A stretch of 64,000 nt of DNA from NCBI GenBank assembly GCA_013215945.1, contig JABSOM010000007.1:124001-188000 (forward strand). Reading direction: 5' to 3'. Under the pieces are notes generated by a model. The model saw only the letters and a program-made list of their open reading frames with translations, had not been told where the DNA came from and did not search any database. Within the stretch, counting starts at the first letter, position 1. Each line of letters starts with the position of its first letter. This DNA comes from Campylobacteraceae bacterium (GTDB lineage: Bacteria; Campylobacterota; Campylobacteria; Campylobacterales; Arcobacteraceae). Positions 45,315 through 53,148 of the stretch are shown in pieces. The translations under genes were made by a program, and so were the position numbers.

Positions 45315-45779
45315 ATGAATAAAAAAACTTTTTTTAAAAAACAAAAAAGAGAAGGTATTAGTTATAAAGTGATTTTTGGATTTATTCTTTTATGTTTATT
45401 TGCTTATATCCCTTATACTTATTACCTAAGTCTTTCTCTTGAGTATACAAAAACGCAAGAAGTCTTACGTTATAAAGGAGATATCGTTTTTGATGGTTAC
45501 AAAAATAAACCGTGTTCAGTTTATTTAGAAACAAATAATTCTGAGCTTGATTTTAATAAAACAGCTTCTTTTGCTAAAAAATACGATGCCGTTGCTTATT
45601 ATAAAAATGGGGAATTAATGCTCTCTAATTATATCCTTGCGCATACAAGTAAAGAACTTTTAATGAAATACATAAGAGCTTGTGATAAAGAATTGTTACT
45701 TGCTAAACAAAATGCTGAGGTAGAATCAAAACAAGAAAAGAAAATACGAGCCTATATTTTACTTAAGGATGAGAACTAA
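45315..45779 (+). CDS. single-pass membrane protein of unknown function
   Basis: Not recognised. Basic N-terminus (MNKKTFFKKQKRE), one membrane helix at about 19-39, then about 115 residues outside. Two cysteines (about 68 and 119) could form a disulfide. The C-terminus is Lys/Glu-rich. It follows selO by 37 bp with a ribosome site (AGAGGCTTAAG), so it is probably in the same operon. Confidence 0.65.
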   Translation: MNKKTFFKKQKREGISYKVIFGFILLCLFAYIPYTYYLSLSLEYTKTQEVLRYKGDIVFDGYKNKPCSVYLETNNSELDFNKTASFAKKYDAVAYYKNGELMLSNYILAHTSKELLMKYIRACDKELLLAKQNAEVESKQEKKIRAYILLKDEN

Positions 45780-46169
45780 GTAAAACAAACTGGCTTTTTA
45801 TTTGTAATCATTCTGTAATAACTTCACGTTACAATGGAAATCATTAGGAAGAACTAATTGACAGAATAATAGAGATTCCATTGTATATTAAGTATTTAAA
45901 AAAAATCTTATACACATGTGATCTAACTCTTACAAACATCTACATATATTTATATTATTTTTCTGATATTGCGAATAAATATTCCACTATCAATTATACC
46001 AGTTGAAACTAGAGTAAAAACTATGGCTTAAATTGAACTAAAACTATATTAACACACAGTAATACTTAAAAAAGACAGTAGAAAATATTATATTGAGATA
46101 GATTATAGCTTGATTATTATTCAATAAATAAGTACTTCATAATGTATTAAATACAAGTGAAGGAAAGAA
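45780..46169. other. 390-bp spacer with an inverted repeat, no gene seen
   Basis: A/T-rich and stop-rich. The arms ACAATGGAA (45831-45839) and TTCCATTGT (45876-45884) enclose a 36-base loop and extend by a further TC/GA match, so a structured RNA or a decayed element end is possible. No open frame with a ribosome site except the start of the next gene (AAGGAAAG before 46170). Confidence 0.4.
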
Positions 46170-47159
46170 ATGCAAAAGAACAAATATATAGAAATAGTAA
46201 CATCTCCAATTGGAGGTTTAAATTTAATGCCACAAAAGATACTTCTAAATTTACATGAAAAACTAAGTAAACATTACAAGAAAGTGAAAATAACTATTAT
46301 TAAGAATAGAAAAGATTTAGATAAATTACTTGAAAAAAAGCCTGACTTGGTAGTTTCTGGCCTTAAATATTTGCTTTTTGATGAGGATTCGAAAAAAAGG
46401 GATTCTGAAAAAAAACTTTGGTTTACTGATATTTTAGAGAAACATGATATTTTATATACTGGCTCGTCTAAAAATGCTCTTAAACTCGAGTTTGATAAAA
46501 GTATTGCAAAAGAAAAAATAAGAGGGGCAGGATTAAAAACTGCGTCATCGTTTGTAGCAAAACCAAATCAGTATGACAAAGAATCATTACCTCTTCCTTT
46601 TCCTTTATTTGTAAAACCACTTTATGAAGGGGATTCTCGTGGAATAGATGAACATTCACTTGTTCATAAATTCAAAGAGTATGAAAACAAAGTAAAATCA
46701 ATATATAAAGAACAACATACGGTTTCGTTGGTTGAAACGTATTTGAGTGGAAAAGAGTATACGGTTGCAATTATAGAAGATTTTAAAAACAGTACTTATG
46801 ATATTTATCCTATAGAACTCATTGCTGAAAAAAACAGCAAAGGAGACAGAGTTCTTGGTTTTTTTGATAAACAAAGAGACAGAGAAAAGTCTTTAAAAAT
46901 TAAAGACAAAGAAATAAAAGAACTGATTTCTTCTTTGGCAATAAATGCATTTAAAGTCTTAAAAGCAAAAGGATATGGAAGAATAGATATCAAAATGAAT
47001 GATGAAGGTATTCCTTATTTTATTGAAGCGAATTTAGTTCCTGGTTTAGGATATGGATACTTTTACAGATGTTATCATTTAAATACTGGATTAGAACATG
47101 AACAAATGGTTTTAGATATAGTAAAGAGTACTTTCTCTAAAAAAACAATCAAAAAATAA
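46170..47159 (+). CDS. D-alanine-D-alanine ligase-like ATP-grasp enzyme
   Basis: ATP-dependent ligase of the ATP-grasp fold. Central loop FPLFVKPLYEGDSRGIDEHS (about 145-164), then HTVSLVETYLSGKEYTVAI, and the C-terminal metal site GYGRIDIKMNDEGIPYFIEANLVPGL (Asp, Glu, Asn, about 270-294). 329 residues matches Ddl. The N-terminal GGLNLMPQK differs from the canonical Ddl start, and the gene is in an accessory region away from cell wall genes, so the acceptor may be another amino acid or peptide. Treat as Ddl-like rather than ddl. Confidence 0.8.
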   Translation: MQKNKYIEIVTSPIGGLNLMPQKILLNLHEKLSKHYKKVKITIIKNRKDLDKLLEKKPDLVVSGLKYLLFDEDSKKRDSEKKLWFTDILEKHDILYTGSSKNALKLEFDKSIAKEKIRGAGLKTASSFVAKPNQYDKESLPLPFPLFVKPLYEGDSRGIDEHSLVHKFKEYENKVKSIYKEQHTVSLVETYLSGKEYTVAIIEDFKNSTYDIYPIELIAEKNSKGDRVLGFFDKQRDREKSLKIKDKEIKELISSLAINAFKVLKAKGYGRIDIKMNDEGIPYFIEANLVPGLGYGYFYRCYHLNTGLEHEQMVLDIVKSTFSKKTIKK

Positions 47160-47467
47160 TTCTAATATTTTACCGTATAAAATACATTTCAAAGAGTTAG
47201 CTAAAGCAGTATTTTACTTTTGTTTCTTGAAGCATATGAAGGTATGAGTGAAGTTTTGTATTACTTGGGAATATGACTATATCTAAGAATACAAATACTT
47301 CGCTGTGTAATTCTGAAAGATTTAATAGTTTATTTTAAGAGGTCTTAGTAAAAATAAATTATTTTAGCAGTATTTCCAAAATTTTAAAAGTGATGATGCA
47401 TTTAATCTCTCAGGCAAGTGATTGTCACTGATAAGACCATACACAATTACTTACTTTGTATCTTTTT
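47160..47467. other. spacer with coding-like remnants but no intact gene
   Basis: About 300 bp. The plus strand holds short runs that look protein-like but break (KELAKAVFYF in one frame, FLEAYEGMSEVLYYLGI followed by a stop in another around 47205-47275), suggesting a decayed gene of unknown kind. AGTGA-TTG-TCACT at 47417-47429 is a small inverted repeat. Confidence 0.3.
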
Positions 47468-47796
47468 TTATGATTCTTTCTTATAAAACGTTTTCCAGTT
47501 TTTTCGAGATATTTTTCTCTCTGAGCGATAAAACCTTAGCAGTTCTTTATTAGATTTAAACCATGTCTTGAATCCTCTGAAGTAATTATCCCTCAGCATT
47601 TGTTTATGCAATGACTTAAGTTTTTTGTCTGTCATTATCATTTGATTCTCCTTATAGTTTAGTTTAATGTGATTTAGTGTTGCAATGGTGTGATTAATAT
47701 CTCCTTCAACAAGTCGCGAAATTTGAAAAGTGGTTTTGCCTCTTGGGTGTAATTTACCATAAATTTATTGTTCTTATAATCTACGAAATTGTGCAT
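47468..47796 (-). pseudogene. frameshifted small basic protein gene (intact 57-residue tail)
   Basis: The minus strand from ATG 47641 to stop 47468 is an open 57-codon frame with an excellent ribosome site (AAGGAG, 6 bases ahead), encoding MIMTDKKLKSLHKQML and ending RKNWKTFYKKES. The same frame stays open 41 codons further upstream (to 47764) with protein-like sequence (KLHPRGKTTFQISRL, VEGDINHTIATLN) but no start codon. An ATG at 47796 reads MHNFVDYKNNKF in another frame and meets it near 47760. One indel would give a protein of about 112 residues. So either a broken gene or a surviving short one. Family unknown. Confidence 0.5.
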
Positions 47797-47824
47797 ATTT
47801 AGATTAAAATAGATACTATGTTTC

Positions 47825-48730
47825 ATGAATAAATACTTATCCGAAGAAAAAGAAATAGACTTTTATTCGCTCCCTCAGGCACTGTATAAAGAAAAAAATA
47901 TTAAAAATATTTTAAGATATGAGAATAACTGTATTTTATACAAAGAATCTAATGTAGATTTAATTAACAAAGAAAAGCTAATAACTTCACACTCTATTGT
48001 TTATGTCATTAATGGAAGGCTGAGAGTTAATACTTATGATGGAGATGAAGTTATTATTCAAAATGGTGAAATGATTTTTATGCCAAGAGATTCTTATATA
48101 ATTTCGGATTACATAAAAAACAATACTAGTATGAAAGTGTATCTATTCTTTTTTGACCATGATATAGCCTTGAAATTTTTAGCTCAAAATCATACACCTA
48201 GTGCTTTTAAAGAATCAGGTAGATTGTTATGTCAACTTAAAGTAACACAGAATATAAAGTATTTTATATCTTCTTTAGAATCATTTAATTTTAAGACATT
48301 AAATACTAAAGAAATTTTGGAACTTAAACTATTAGAACTCTTATATTTATTAGATGATAGTAATCAAAATAACATTATAAAAACACTATTATCTTCTGAG
48401 TCTTTTAAAGAAAAAAGAGATATAGAATCATTTATGCTTGAACACTATGATAAGAATCTTTCAATTAATGATTTTGCAAGTTTAAGCGGAAGAAGTCTCT
48501 CCTCATTTACTAGAGATTTTAAAAAGAAATATAATACTACTCCTAAAAAATGGCTTATTAAAAAAAAGATGAACAAAGCAAAAACTATGTTAGAGAAAGG
48601 GTCTAATGTAAGCTCTTGTGCTTTTGATTTAGGATATAACAATGTTTCAAACTTCATTAAAGCGTATAAATCTGTTTATAAACTCACTCCAAAATATATG
48701 CAACAAACAATTCTTTTGGATTCTGAATAA
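47825..48730 (+). CDS. AraC family regulator with N-terminal cupin-like (ExsA-type) domain
   Basis: N-terminal sensing domain of about 170 residues (VYVINGRLRVNTYDGDEVIIQNGEMIFMP is a cupin-type strand pair) and a C-terminal double helix-turn-helix at about 195-295 (LSINDFASLSGRSLSSFTRDFKKKY and VSSCAFDLGYNNVSNFIKAYKSVY). 301 residues. A TATAAT box lies at 47775-47780. It precedes the monooxygenase-fold gene by 115 bp and may control it. No ribosome site is evident. Confidence 0.85.
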   Translation: MNKYLSEEKEIDFYSLPQALYKEKNIKNILRYENNCILYKESNVDLINKEKLITSHSIVYVINGRLRVNTYDGDEVIIQNGEMIFMPRDSYIISDYIKNNTSMKVYLFFFDHDIALKFLAQNHTPSAFKESGRLLCQLKVTQNIKYFISSLESFNFKTLNTKEILELKLLELLYLLDDSNQNNIIKTLLSSESFKEKRDIESFMLEHYDKNLSINDFASLSGRSLSSFTRDFKKKYNTTPKKWLIKKKMNKAKTMLEKGSNVSSCAFDLGYNNVSNFIKAYKSVYKLTPKYMQQTILLDSE

Positions 48731-48845
48731 AAATCACTGTTTTTGACTTTTTATAAGTAGAAATCATTTTTAATTTTATATATAATTACTCACATAAAGA
48801 TTACTATGATTTATATAGTTTTCAAATATAATTAGGAGTTATAAA

Positions 48846-49136
48846 ATGAGTGTTATTGTAATATTAGAAGCAGAAATAAAAGAAGGTAAAATTAAAGAAT
48901 TAGAAAACTTACTTAGAAAATACTTACCTGAAACTAGGGCATACAGTGGTTTTGTAGATATAAAAATACATCAACAAAAAGATAAGAATACAGTTATATT
49001 TTATGAAGAATGGGAAACAATAAAAGATTATGAATCTTATCTTCAAATGAGAACAAATGAAGGTGTAATGAAAATTTTAGGAAATACTTTTATTGCCCCA
49101 CCTAGTATTAGGTATTTTGATACATTATCCCTATAG
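48846..49136 (+). CDS. antibiotic biosynthesis monooxygenase (ABM) fold protein
   Basis: 96-residue dimeric alpha/beta barrel protein of the ABM/quinol monooxygenase family: VIVILEAEIKEGKIKELENLLRK strand-helix, a central YSGFVDIKIHQ strand, then FYEEWETIKDYESYLQM helix, and a C-terminal strand. Members oxidise quinols or are small stress proteins. Ribosome site AGGAG is clear. Follows an AraC regulator on the same strand. Confidence 0.85.
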   Translation: MSVIVILEAEIKEGKIKELENLLRKYLPETRAYSGFVDIKIHQQKDKNTVIFYEEWETIKDYESYLQMRTNEGVMKILGNTFIAPPSIRYFDTLSL

Positions 49137-49434
49137 TTTAAAATGTTATTTTCTATAGAGCTGCTTTAAATTTAGCTGGCTAGTAACTTCTGCTATTTAA
49201 GAGCTCTTTAAAACTACCCTTATACTTTTTAATCTATAAGTAGAATTTAGTCGATTAATTCCAATTTTTACATTTTGAGAACTCTTTAACAACAATAATT
49301 TAGTTATTATTTATTGTATACTCATTTTAAATACAATTAAAGGAGCCTCTTCCTATTACTTAATAATTGTATTGGATAAAAAGAGGACATTATTTTCCAT
49401 GAATAAACAATTATGATAAAAGGAATAGCTAAAA
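49137..49434. other. 298-bp spacer with interlocked inverted repeats
   Basis: No gene seen. ATACAATTA (49331-49339) pairs with TAATTGTAT (49364-49372), and CCTCTT (49346-49351) pairs with AAGAGG (49381-49386). The two stems overlap as in a pseudoknot. They sit 49-104 bp ahead of the next start, so an RNA switch or a terminator/leader is possible. Confidence 0.35.
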
Positions 49435-49953
49435 ATGATAAAAAAGTTCGCCGCAATGTTTATTGCATTATTCTTCGTTGCATGTGCAGATAAACATCAA
49501 TTATTAAAATTAGGAACTACTAGTGTAAAATTAGATTCCACTAAAAGTATATATATATCCATTTCTAAAGATGGGCGATATGGTAATATAAATTATCAAG
49601 GTTCTGGAGAAAATACTTCACAAATTATTTTAATGAGTCTTTCGAAATATAGTGATAATATTGAAATTGCGAATAGCTATCAATCCCTAAAAGATGCATT
49701 AAATTATTCCATTAAAAAAGATTTTAAATATTTAGTATTCCCGACTATTCTTGAATGGGAAGATAGAGCAACAGAATGGTCAGGAATTTCCGATAAAGCG
49801 TCCATAAAAATTAGAATTATAGAAGTCAAAACTGAAAAAACATTAGACTCTGTTATTATTAAAGGAAAAAGTGGGTGGGCTACATTTGGGGGTGATCATC
49901 CTCAGGATTTATTGCCAAAACCAGTAGAAGAATATATACTTGGTTTATTTTAA
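49435..49953 (+). CDS. lipoprotein, DUF4823-like
   Basis: Lipoprotein signal with lipobox FVAC (Cys17), then KHQLLKLGTTSVKLDSTKS, IYISISKDGRYG and a C-terminal strand-rich part with EWEDRATEWSGISDKASIKIRI. The pattern resembles the DUF4823 lipoproteins by eye. 172 residues, outer or inner membrane anchor. Preceded by AAAGGAATAG. Lies ahead of an AraC gene on the same strand. Confidence 0.7.
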   Translation: MIKKFAAMFIALFFVACADKHQLLKLGTTSVKLDSTKSIYISISKDGRYGNINYQGSGENTSQIILMSLSKYSDNIEIANSYQSLKDALNYSIKKDFKYLVFPTILEWEDRATEWSGISDKASIKIRIIEVKTEKTLDSVIIKGKSGWATFGGDHPQDLLPKPVEEYILGLF

Positions 49954-50010
49954 TATAGGACATAGAATATATAACAATTTGGCACCATTAATTTATTCAC
50001 AAGAAGGTAA

Positions 50011-50763
50011 ATTAACATTAAAAATTTATACACAAATAAATATTATCCATCATCAAAACTATCCCATATTATTGATGTATATTGGGTATTAGAAAATCAT
50101 ACGAAAGAAACTATAAATATACCAATAGTACCTGATGGTAGAATGGATATTGTGTATGATAACAAGAATTTATTATTTGTAGGCAGTTTCAATGAAAGTA
50201 TTATTATCCCTTTAAAAGCAAACAGTGAAACATTTGGAATTAGATTTATGCCTTCAGTATTACCGCAACTTTTAAATATAAAAGCAAGTGAGTTTACTAA
50301 TAAAATTATACCATTAGAAGATATCTCAAAAGAACTTTTTTTACTTTTAAATTTTAATGAAAAAGTTGAAACAACTAAAGTCAATAAACTAAATAATATA
50401 TTAGAAAATTACTGTGAAGATATTATACTAAATAAAAATATGTTAAGAATTATTGATGAAATAATGTTTAAAGAAGGGAATCTTTCAATAAAAGAGATAT
50501 CTCAAACTTATGATATAAATTCAAGACAGTTAGAAAGGCTGTTTAATAATTTGCTTGGATTTAGCCCTAAAAAATTTACAAATATTATTAGGTTCTTTTA
50601 TGCTTTTAAAAGTTTAATGAAAAATGGATTTAATGAACTGTCTCTAAAAGCTTTAGGTTTTGGTTATTACGACCAAGCACATTTTAATAAAGAATTTAAA
50701 AAATTCTCAAATTTCACACCCACAGATGAAGTAATGTCGTTTTTTTACAATATTAAAAAATAG
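50011..50763 (+). CDS. AraC family regulator with unclear 5' end
   Basis: The C-terminal helix-turn-helix is clear (LSIKEISQTYDINSRQLERLFNNLLG and LSLKALGFGYYDQAHFNKEFKKF). The first ATG (50143) is too late: in the same frame upstream lies YYPSSKLSHIIDVYWVLENH and then PIVPDGRMDIVYD, the typical N-terminal signature of the DUF6597 subclass. This frame is open from 50011 but has no ATG, GTG or TTG. Another frame carries a TTG at 49979 and leads into the same place (LTLKIYTQ). So the gene has an unusual start, a frameshift, or a base error. Co-directional with the lipoprotein gene. Confidence 0.65.
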   Translation: MNIKNLYTNKYYPSSKLSHIIDVYWVLENHTKETINIPIVPDGRMDIVYDNKNLLFVGSFNESIIIPLKANSETFGIRFMPSVLPQLLNIKASEFTNKIIPLEDISKELFLLLNFNEKVETTKVNKLNNILENYCEDIILNKNMLRIIDEIMFKEGNLSIKEISQTYDINSRQLERLFNNLLGFSPKKFTNIIRFFYAFKSLMKNGFNELSLKALGFGYYDQAHFNKEFKKFSNFTPTDEVMSFFYNIKK

Positions 50764-50801
50764 TTTTTACTTATAATACCTAAAATTTAAAGGTATAAAC
50801 T

Positions 50802-51344
50802 ATGAAGTTACGTAAAATAATTATCCATTTATTTTTAGCTTTTTTGATATTAGGATGCAGTTCAAAAGCTGCCTCAATAAATCTTGAAAATAAAAACAAT
50901 GATAACACCTATGGCTATATAATAAGTGTAGATATTGAAGCATCAAAAGAAAAAGTTTGGAATATAATCACCGATTTTAAAAACTATCCCAAATGGAATA
51001 GTGTGTTAAAAATGGAAAATAACAATAATTTAGAATTAAAAAAAAACTTTGTAGTTACTATATTTGATGAAAAGGGATCAATTGAAGATAATTTTAAAGC
51101 ATTATTAATAGATAAAAAGAAATACACATACTTCATTGCTAGTCAAACATTATTATCAAGCTACTTTTTTAAAGCAACTCATCAGTTTTTGATTGAAGAA
51201 ATATCACATAATAAAGTTAGATTTACTCAAAAATGGAAACTTGAGGGTGTAGTCGGATATTTATTCGAGGACATGATTTTTGATGTATTGAAGCTATTTA
51301 AAACAATGAATCTTGAACTTAAAGAAAAAGCAGAAAAATCATGA
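50802..51344 (+). CDS. SRPBCC (polyketide cyclase/START-like) lipoprotein
   Basis: Lipoprotein signal with LILGCSSK (Cys19) followed by an SRPBCC domain: YIISVDIEASKEKVWNIITDFKNYPKWNSVL (about 37-68), a central beta-sheet and a C-terminal helix (FEDMIFDVLKLFKTMNLELKEKA). SRPBCC proteins bind hydrophobic ligands in a helix-grip pocket. Its stop overlaps the start of the next gene by 4 bp (ATGA), so they are coupled. Confidence 0.82.
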   Translation: MKLRKIIIHLFLAFLILGCSSKAASINLENKNNDNTYGYIISVDIEASKEKVWNIITDFKNYPKWNSVLKMENNNNLELKKNFVVTIFDEKGSIEDNFKALLIDKKKYTYFIASQTLLSSYFFKATHQFLIEEISHNKVRFTQKWKLEGVVGYLFEDMIFDVLKLFKTMNLELKEKAEKS

Positions 51345-51805
51345 TAGTAGAAAAAGAAATTAATACAAGTACATTAGCATACAAAGAGTTTCAACAAATC
51401 GATTATGTAGACTGTTTCAATATTACTGATATTAATTTTAATGGGGTAGATGAATTTGCAAAAGAGTACTTTTTATCTCAAGCTCTTTGGCTAAATATTG
51501 TAAGTCAAGGTATGTTTAGTAAAAAAAGTATTAAAAAGAAAATTGAAGAAAGTAAATTTCAAAAAAACACTTGCATTGGTACTTGGAAAATATTTAATAG
51601 AAATAAAAATGAAATTGTATTTGGTGATGATATGGGATTTATGGAATACAGGTTTTCAATGCTATATAATCCTAACACCAATAGAGTTGAAGTATCAACT
51701 CTTGTACACTACAAAAGTATAATGGGAAAATACTATTTTGCACTAATAAAATTTATGCACAAAAAATTTATTATTATTTCATTAAAAAATGTAGTAAAAA
51801 CCTAA
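51341..51805 (+). CDS. DUF2867-like protein
   Basis: 154 residues. QQIDYVDCFNITD near the N-terminus, GTWKIFNRNKNEIVFGDDMGFMEYRFS in the middle and STLVHYKSIMGKYYFALIKFMHKKFI at the end match the general pattern of DUF2867. In that family members occur with reductase-like or lipid-binding partners; here the partner is the SRPBCC lipoprotein gene, overlapping by 4 bp. No catalytic residue is evident. Confidence 0.7.
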   Translation: MIVEKEINTSTLAYKEFQQIDYVDCFNITDINFNGVDEFAKEYFLSQALWLNIVSQGMFSKKSIKKKIEESKFQKNTCIGTWKIFNRNKNEIVFGDDMGFMEYRFSMLYNPNTNRVEVSTLVHYKSIMGKYYFALIKFMHKKFIIISLKNVVKT

Positions 51806-52236
51806 CATATTCTGGGTGAAGTAGATAGCTAAGAACGTTTTTACACATTTTAACTTATTGTCAATTTTGTACAATTAGTTAAATTTTTATTTATATATAC
51901 TTCGATAAAAAAGGAGGGTTATAAAAGAAAATTTTGATAAAAATATCCCCCATAATGTGTTGATTCTTAAATTAAAAATATATTAAGGTTTCATAATCTT
52001 AATATATAATTTAAATTAATCCCTTATTGATAAGTAAAAAAATAAAAATCCCACAAATAAGACATAAAAAAATATTACACTTTGAAATGAAATTGATGCT
52101 ATTTTTTATTTTAGAATAAAATGTAGGTAATTGGTATTTTTTAGCTTATTAATAAACAATAGAAATATTGTTTTCCTAAAGAAAAGAGCTTTTAGGAATA
52201 GTAATTTTTTAGAATAAAAGAATTTTAAATTTATAT
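51806..52236. other. spacer with a start-less membrane-protein fragment
   Basis: About 430 bp, A/T-rich. On the minus strand 52011-52145 stays open for 45 codons without a start codon and reads KKYQLPTFYSKIKNSI, then a hydrophobic stretch (FLCLICGIFIFLLINKGLI) and a stop. This looks like the end of a membrane protein left behind. Otherwise nothing is supported here. Confidence 0.3.
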
Positions 52237-52306
52237 TGACCGAGTGTCGGTCATTAATATTCTCTTAAGGAACGAATGACTATAATTCTTTTTTGACCAG
52301 TGGTCA
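52237..52306 (+). promoter_or_regulatory. TetR operator pair flanking the efflux operon -10 box
   Basis: Operator 1, TGACCGA-GTG-TCGGTCA (52237-52253), is a perfect palindrome. Operator 2, TGACCA-G-TGGTCA (52294-52306), shares the TGACC/GGTCA core. Between them lies TATAAT (52281-52286), the likely -10 box. This is the arrangement expected for self-repression by the TetR encoded at 52321. Confidence 0.75.
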
Positions 52307-52320
52307 GTTAAGGAGAAAAT

Positions 52321-52923
52321 TTGCCAAAAATAGTTAATAAAGAAGAAAAAAGAATAGAAATTGCCATGGCTTGTGTGGATTTACTTCATGAAGTAGGTAT
52401 TAAAAAACTAACCGTTGCAGCAGCTGCAAAAGCTGCTGGTATTGGTAAGGGTACTATTTATGAATATTTTGAAAGTAAAGAAGATATTATCTTTAAAATC
52501 ATTGGTGTTCATATAGCAGAGCATAATGAAGAAACATTAAAAAAAATAGCTTTGAGCAATAATATAAAAGAGAAAATAACATGTTTGTTTGAATTCGTTT
52601 TGGATGAAAGTGAAGAAAATGATATTCATTTTAATGGATTTAAGGAATATTTATCGGTAATGTTAGCTGATACTACAGAGTCCTATAAATCATTTAATTG
52701 TGTTTGCGATGATTTTTTTAGTCTTGCTTTAAAAGATGTTTTTGAAGATGCTATTTCTAAAGGCGAATTAAAAGAAAACTCCCTTTATTTTATCAACAGT
52801 ATTGCTATTTTTAAAAAAGGACTTGCGCTTAGTAGAATGAGTGTGAATGATTTTTCTGCCAGAGATGCTTATGAAGAGTTTATAGACAATTTCTTTGATT
52901 TGTTAGGAAAAAAAAATGATTAA
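52321..52923 (+). CDS. TetR/AcrR family regulator of the efflux operon
   Basis: Starts with TTG, 5 bases after AAGGAG. Helix-turn-helix at about 25-55: LTVAAAAKAAGIGKGTIYEYFESKEDI. The C-terminal ligand domain (about 60-200) is helical with two Cys (FNCVCDDFF). It begins the TetR-DUF2798-adaptor-RND-TolC operon and its own operators lie just upstream, so it should repress the operon until a drug or bile-like ligand binds. Overlaps the next gene by 8 bp. Confidence 0.92.
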   Translation: MPKIVNKEEKRIEIAMACVDLLHEVGIKKLTVAAAAKAAGIGKGTIYEYFESKEDIIFKIIGVHIAEHNEETLKKIALSNNIKEKITCLFEFVLDESEENDIHFNGFKEYLSVMLADTTESYKSFNCVCDDFFSLALKDVFEDAISKGELKENSLYFINSIAIFKKGLALSRMSVNDFSARDAYEEFIDNFFDLLGKKND

Positions 52924-53146
52924 TAAACGATATGAAAGAATAGTCTTTTCATTTATTATGGCTTTGTGTATGTCTTGTGTTATGAGTGCCATAATTTCAT
53001 ACATAAACTTGGGTTTAGTAGATGGTTTTAGAGACATTTGGCTTAAAGCCTGGGTAAGTGCTTTTGCATTTGCTTTTCCTATTATTTTTATAATAGGTGG
53101 AAGTGTTAGAAAATTAACGGCAATAATTATAAAAAAGGAATATTAA
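52916..53146 (+). CDS. DUF2798 small membrane protein
   Basis: 76 residues with two membrane helices (about 8-28 and 45-65). The pattern RYERIVFSFIMALCMSCVMS and WLKAWVSAFAFAFPIIFI is the DUF2798 family. It overlaps the TetR gene end and lies 2 bp from the adaptor gene, so it is a fixed part of the efflux operon. Function unknown. Confidence 0.82.
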   Translation: MINKRYERIVFSFIMALCMSCVMSAIISYINLGLVDGFRDIWLKAWVSAFAFAFPIIFIIGGSVRKLTAIIIKKEY

Positions 53147-53148
53147 GA

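Noticed and set aside
45804-45834. PhoB-like direct repeat TTGTAAT-CATT-CTGTAAT
   Set aside because: Spacing is right for an E. coli Pho box, but bases fit poorly and this phylum uses a different Pho regulator site.
47205-47275. FLEAYEGMSEVLYYLGI as part of a known family
   Set aside because: Looks protein-like but too short and broken to name; kept only as spacer remark.
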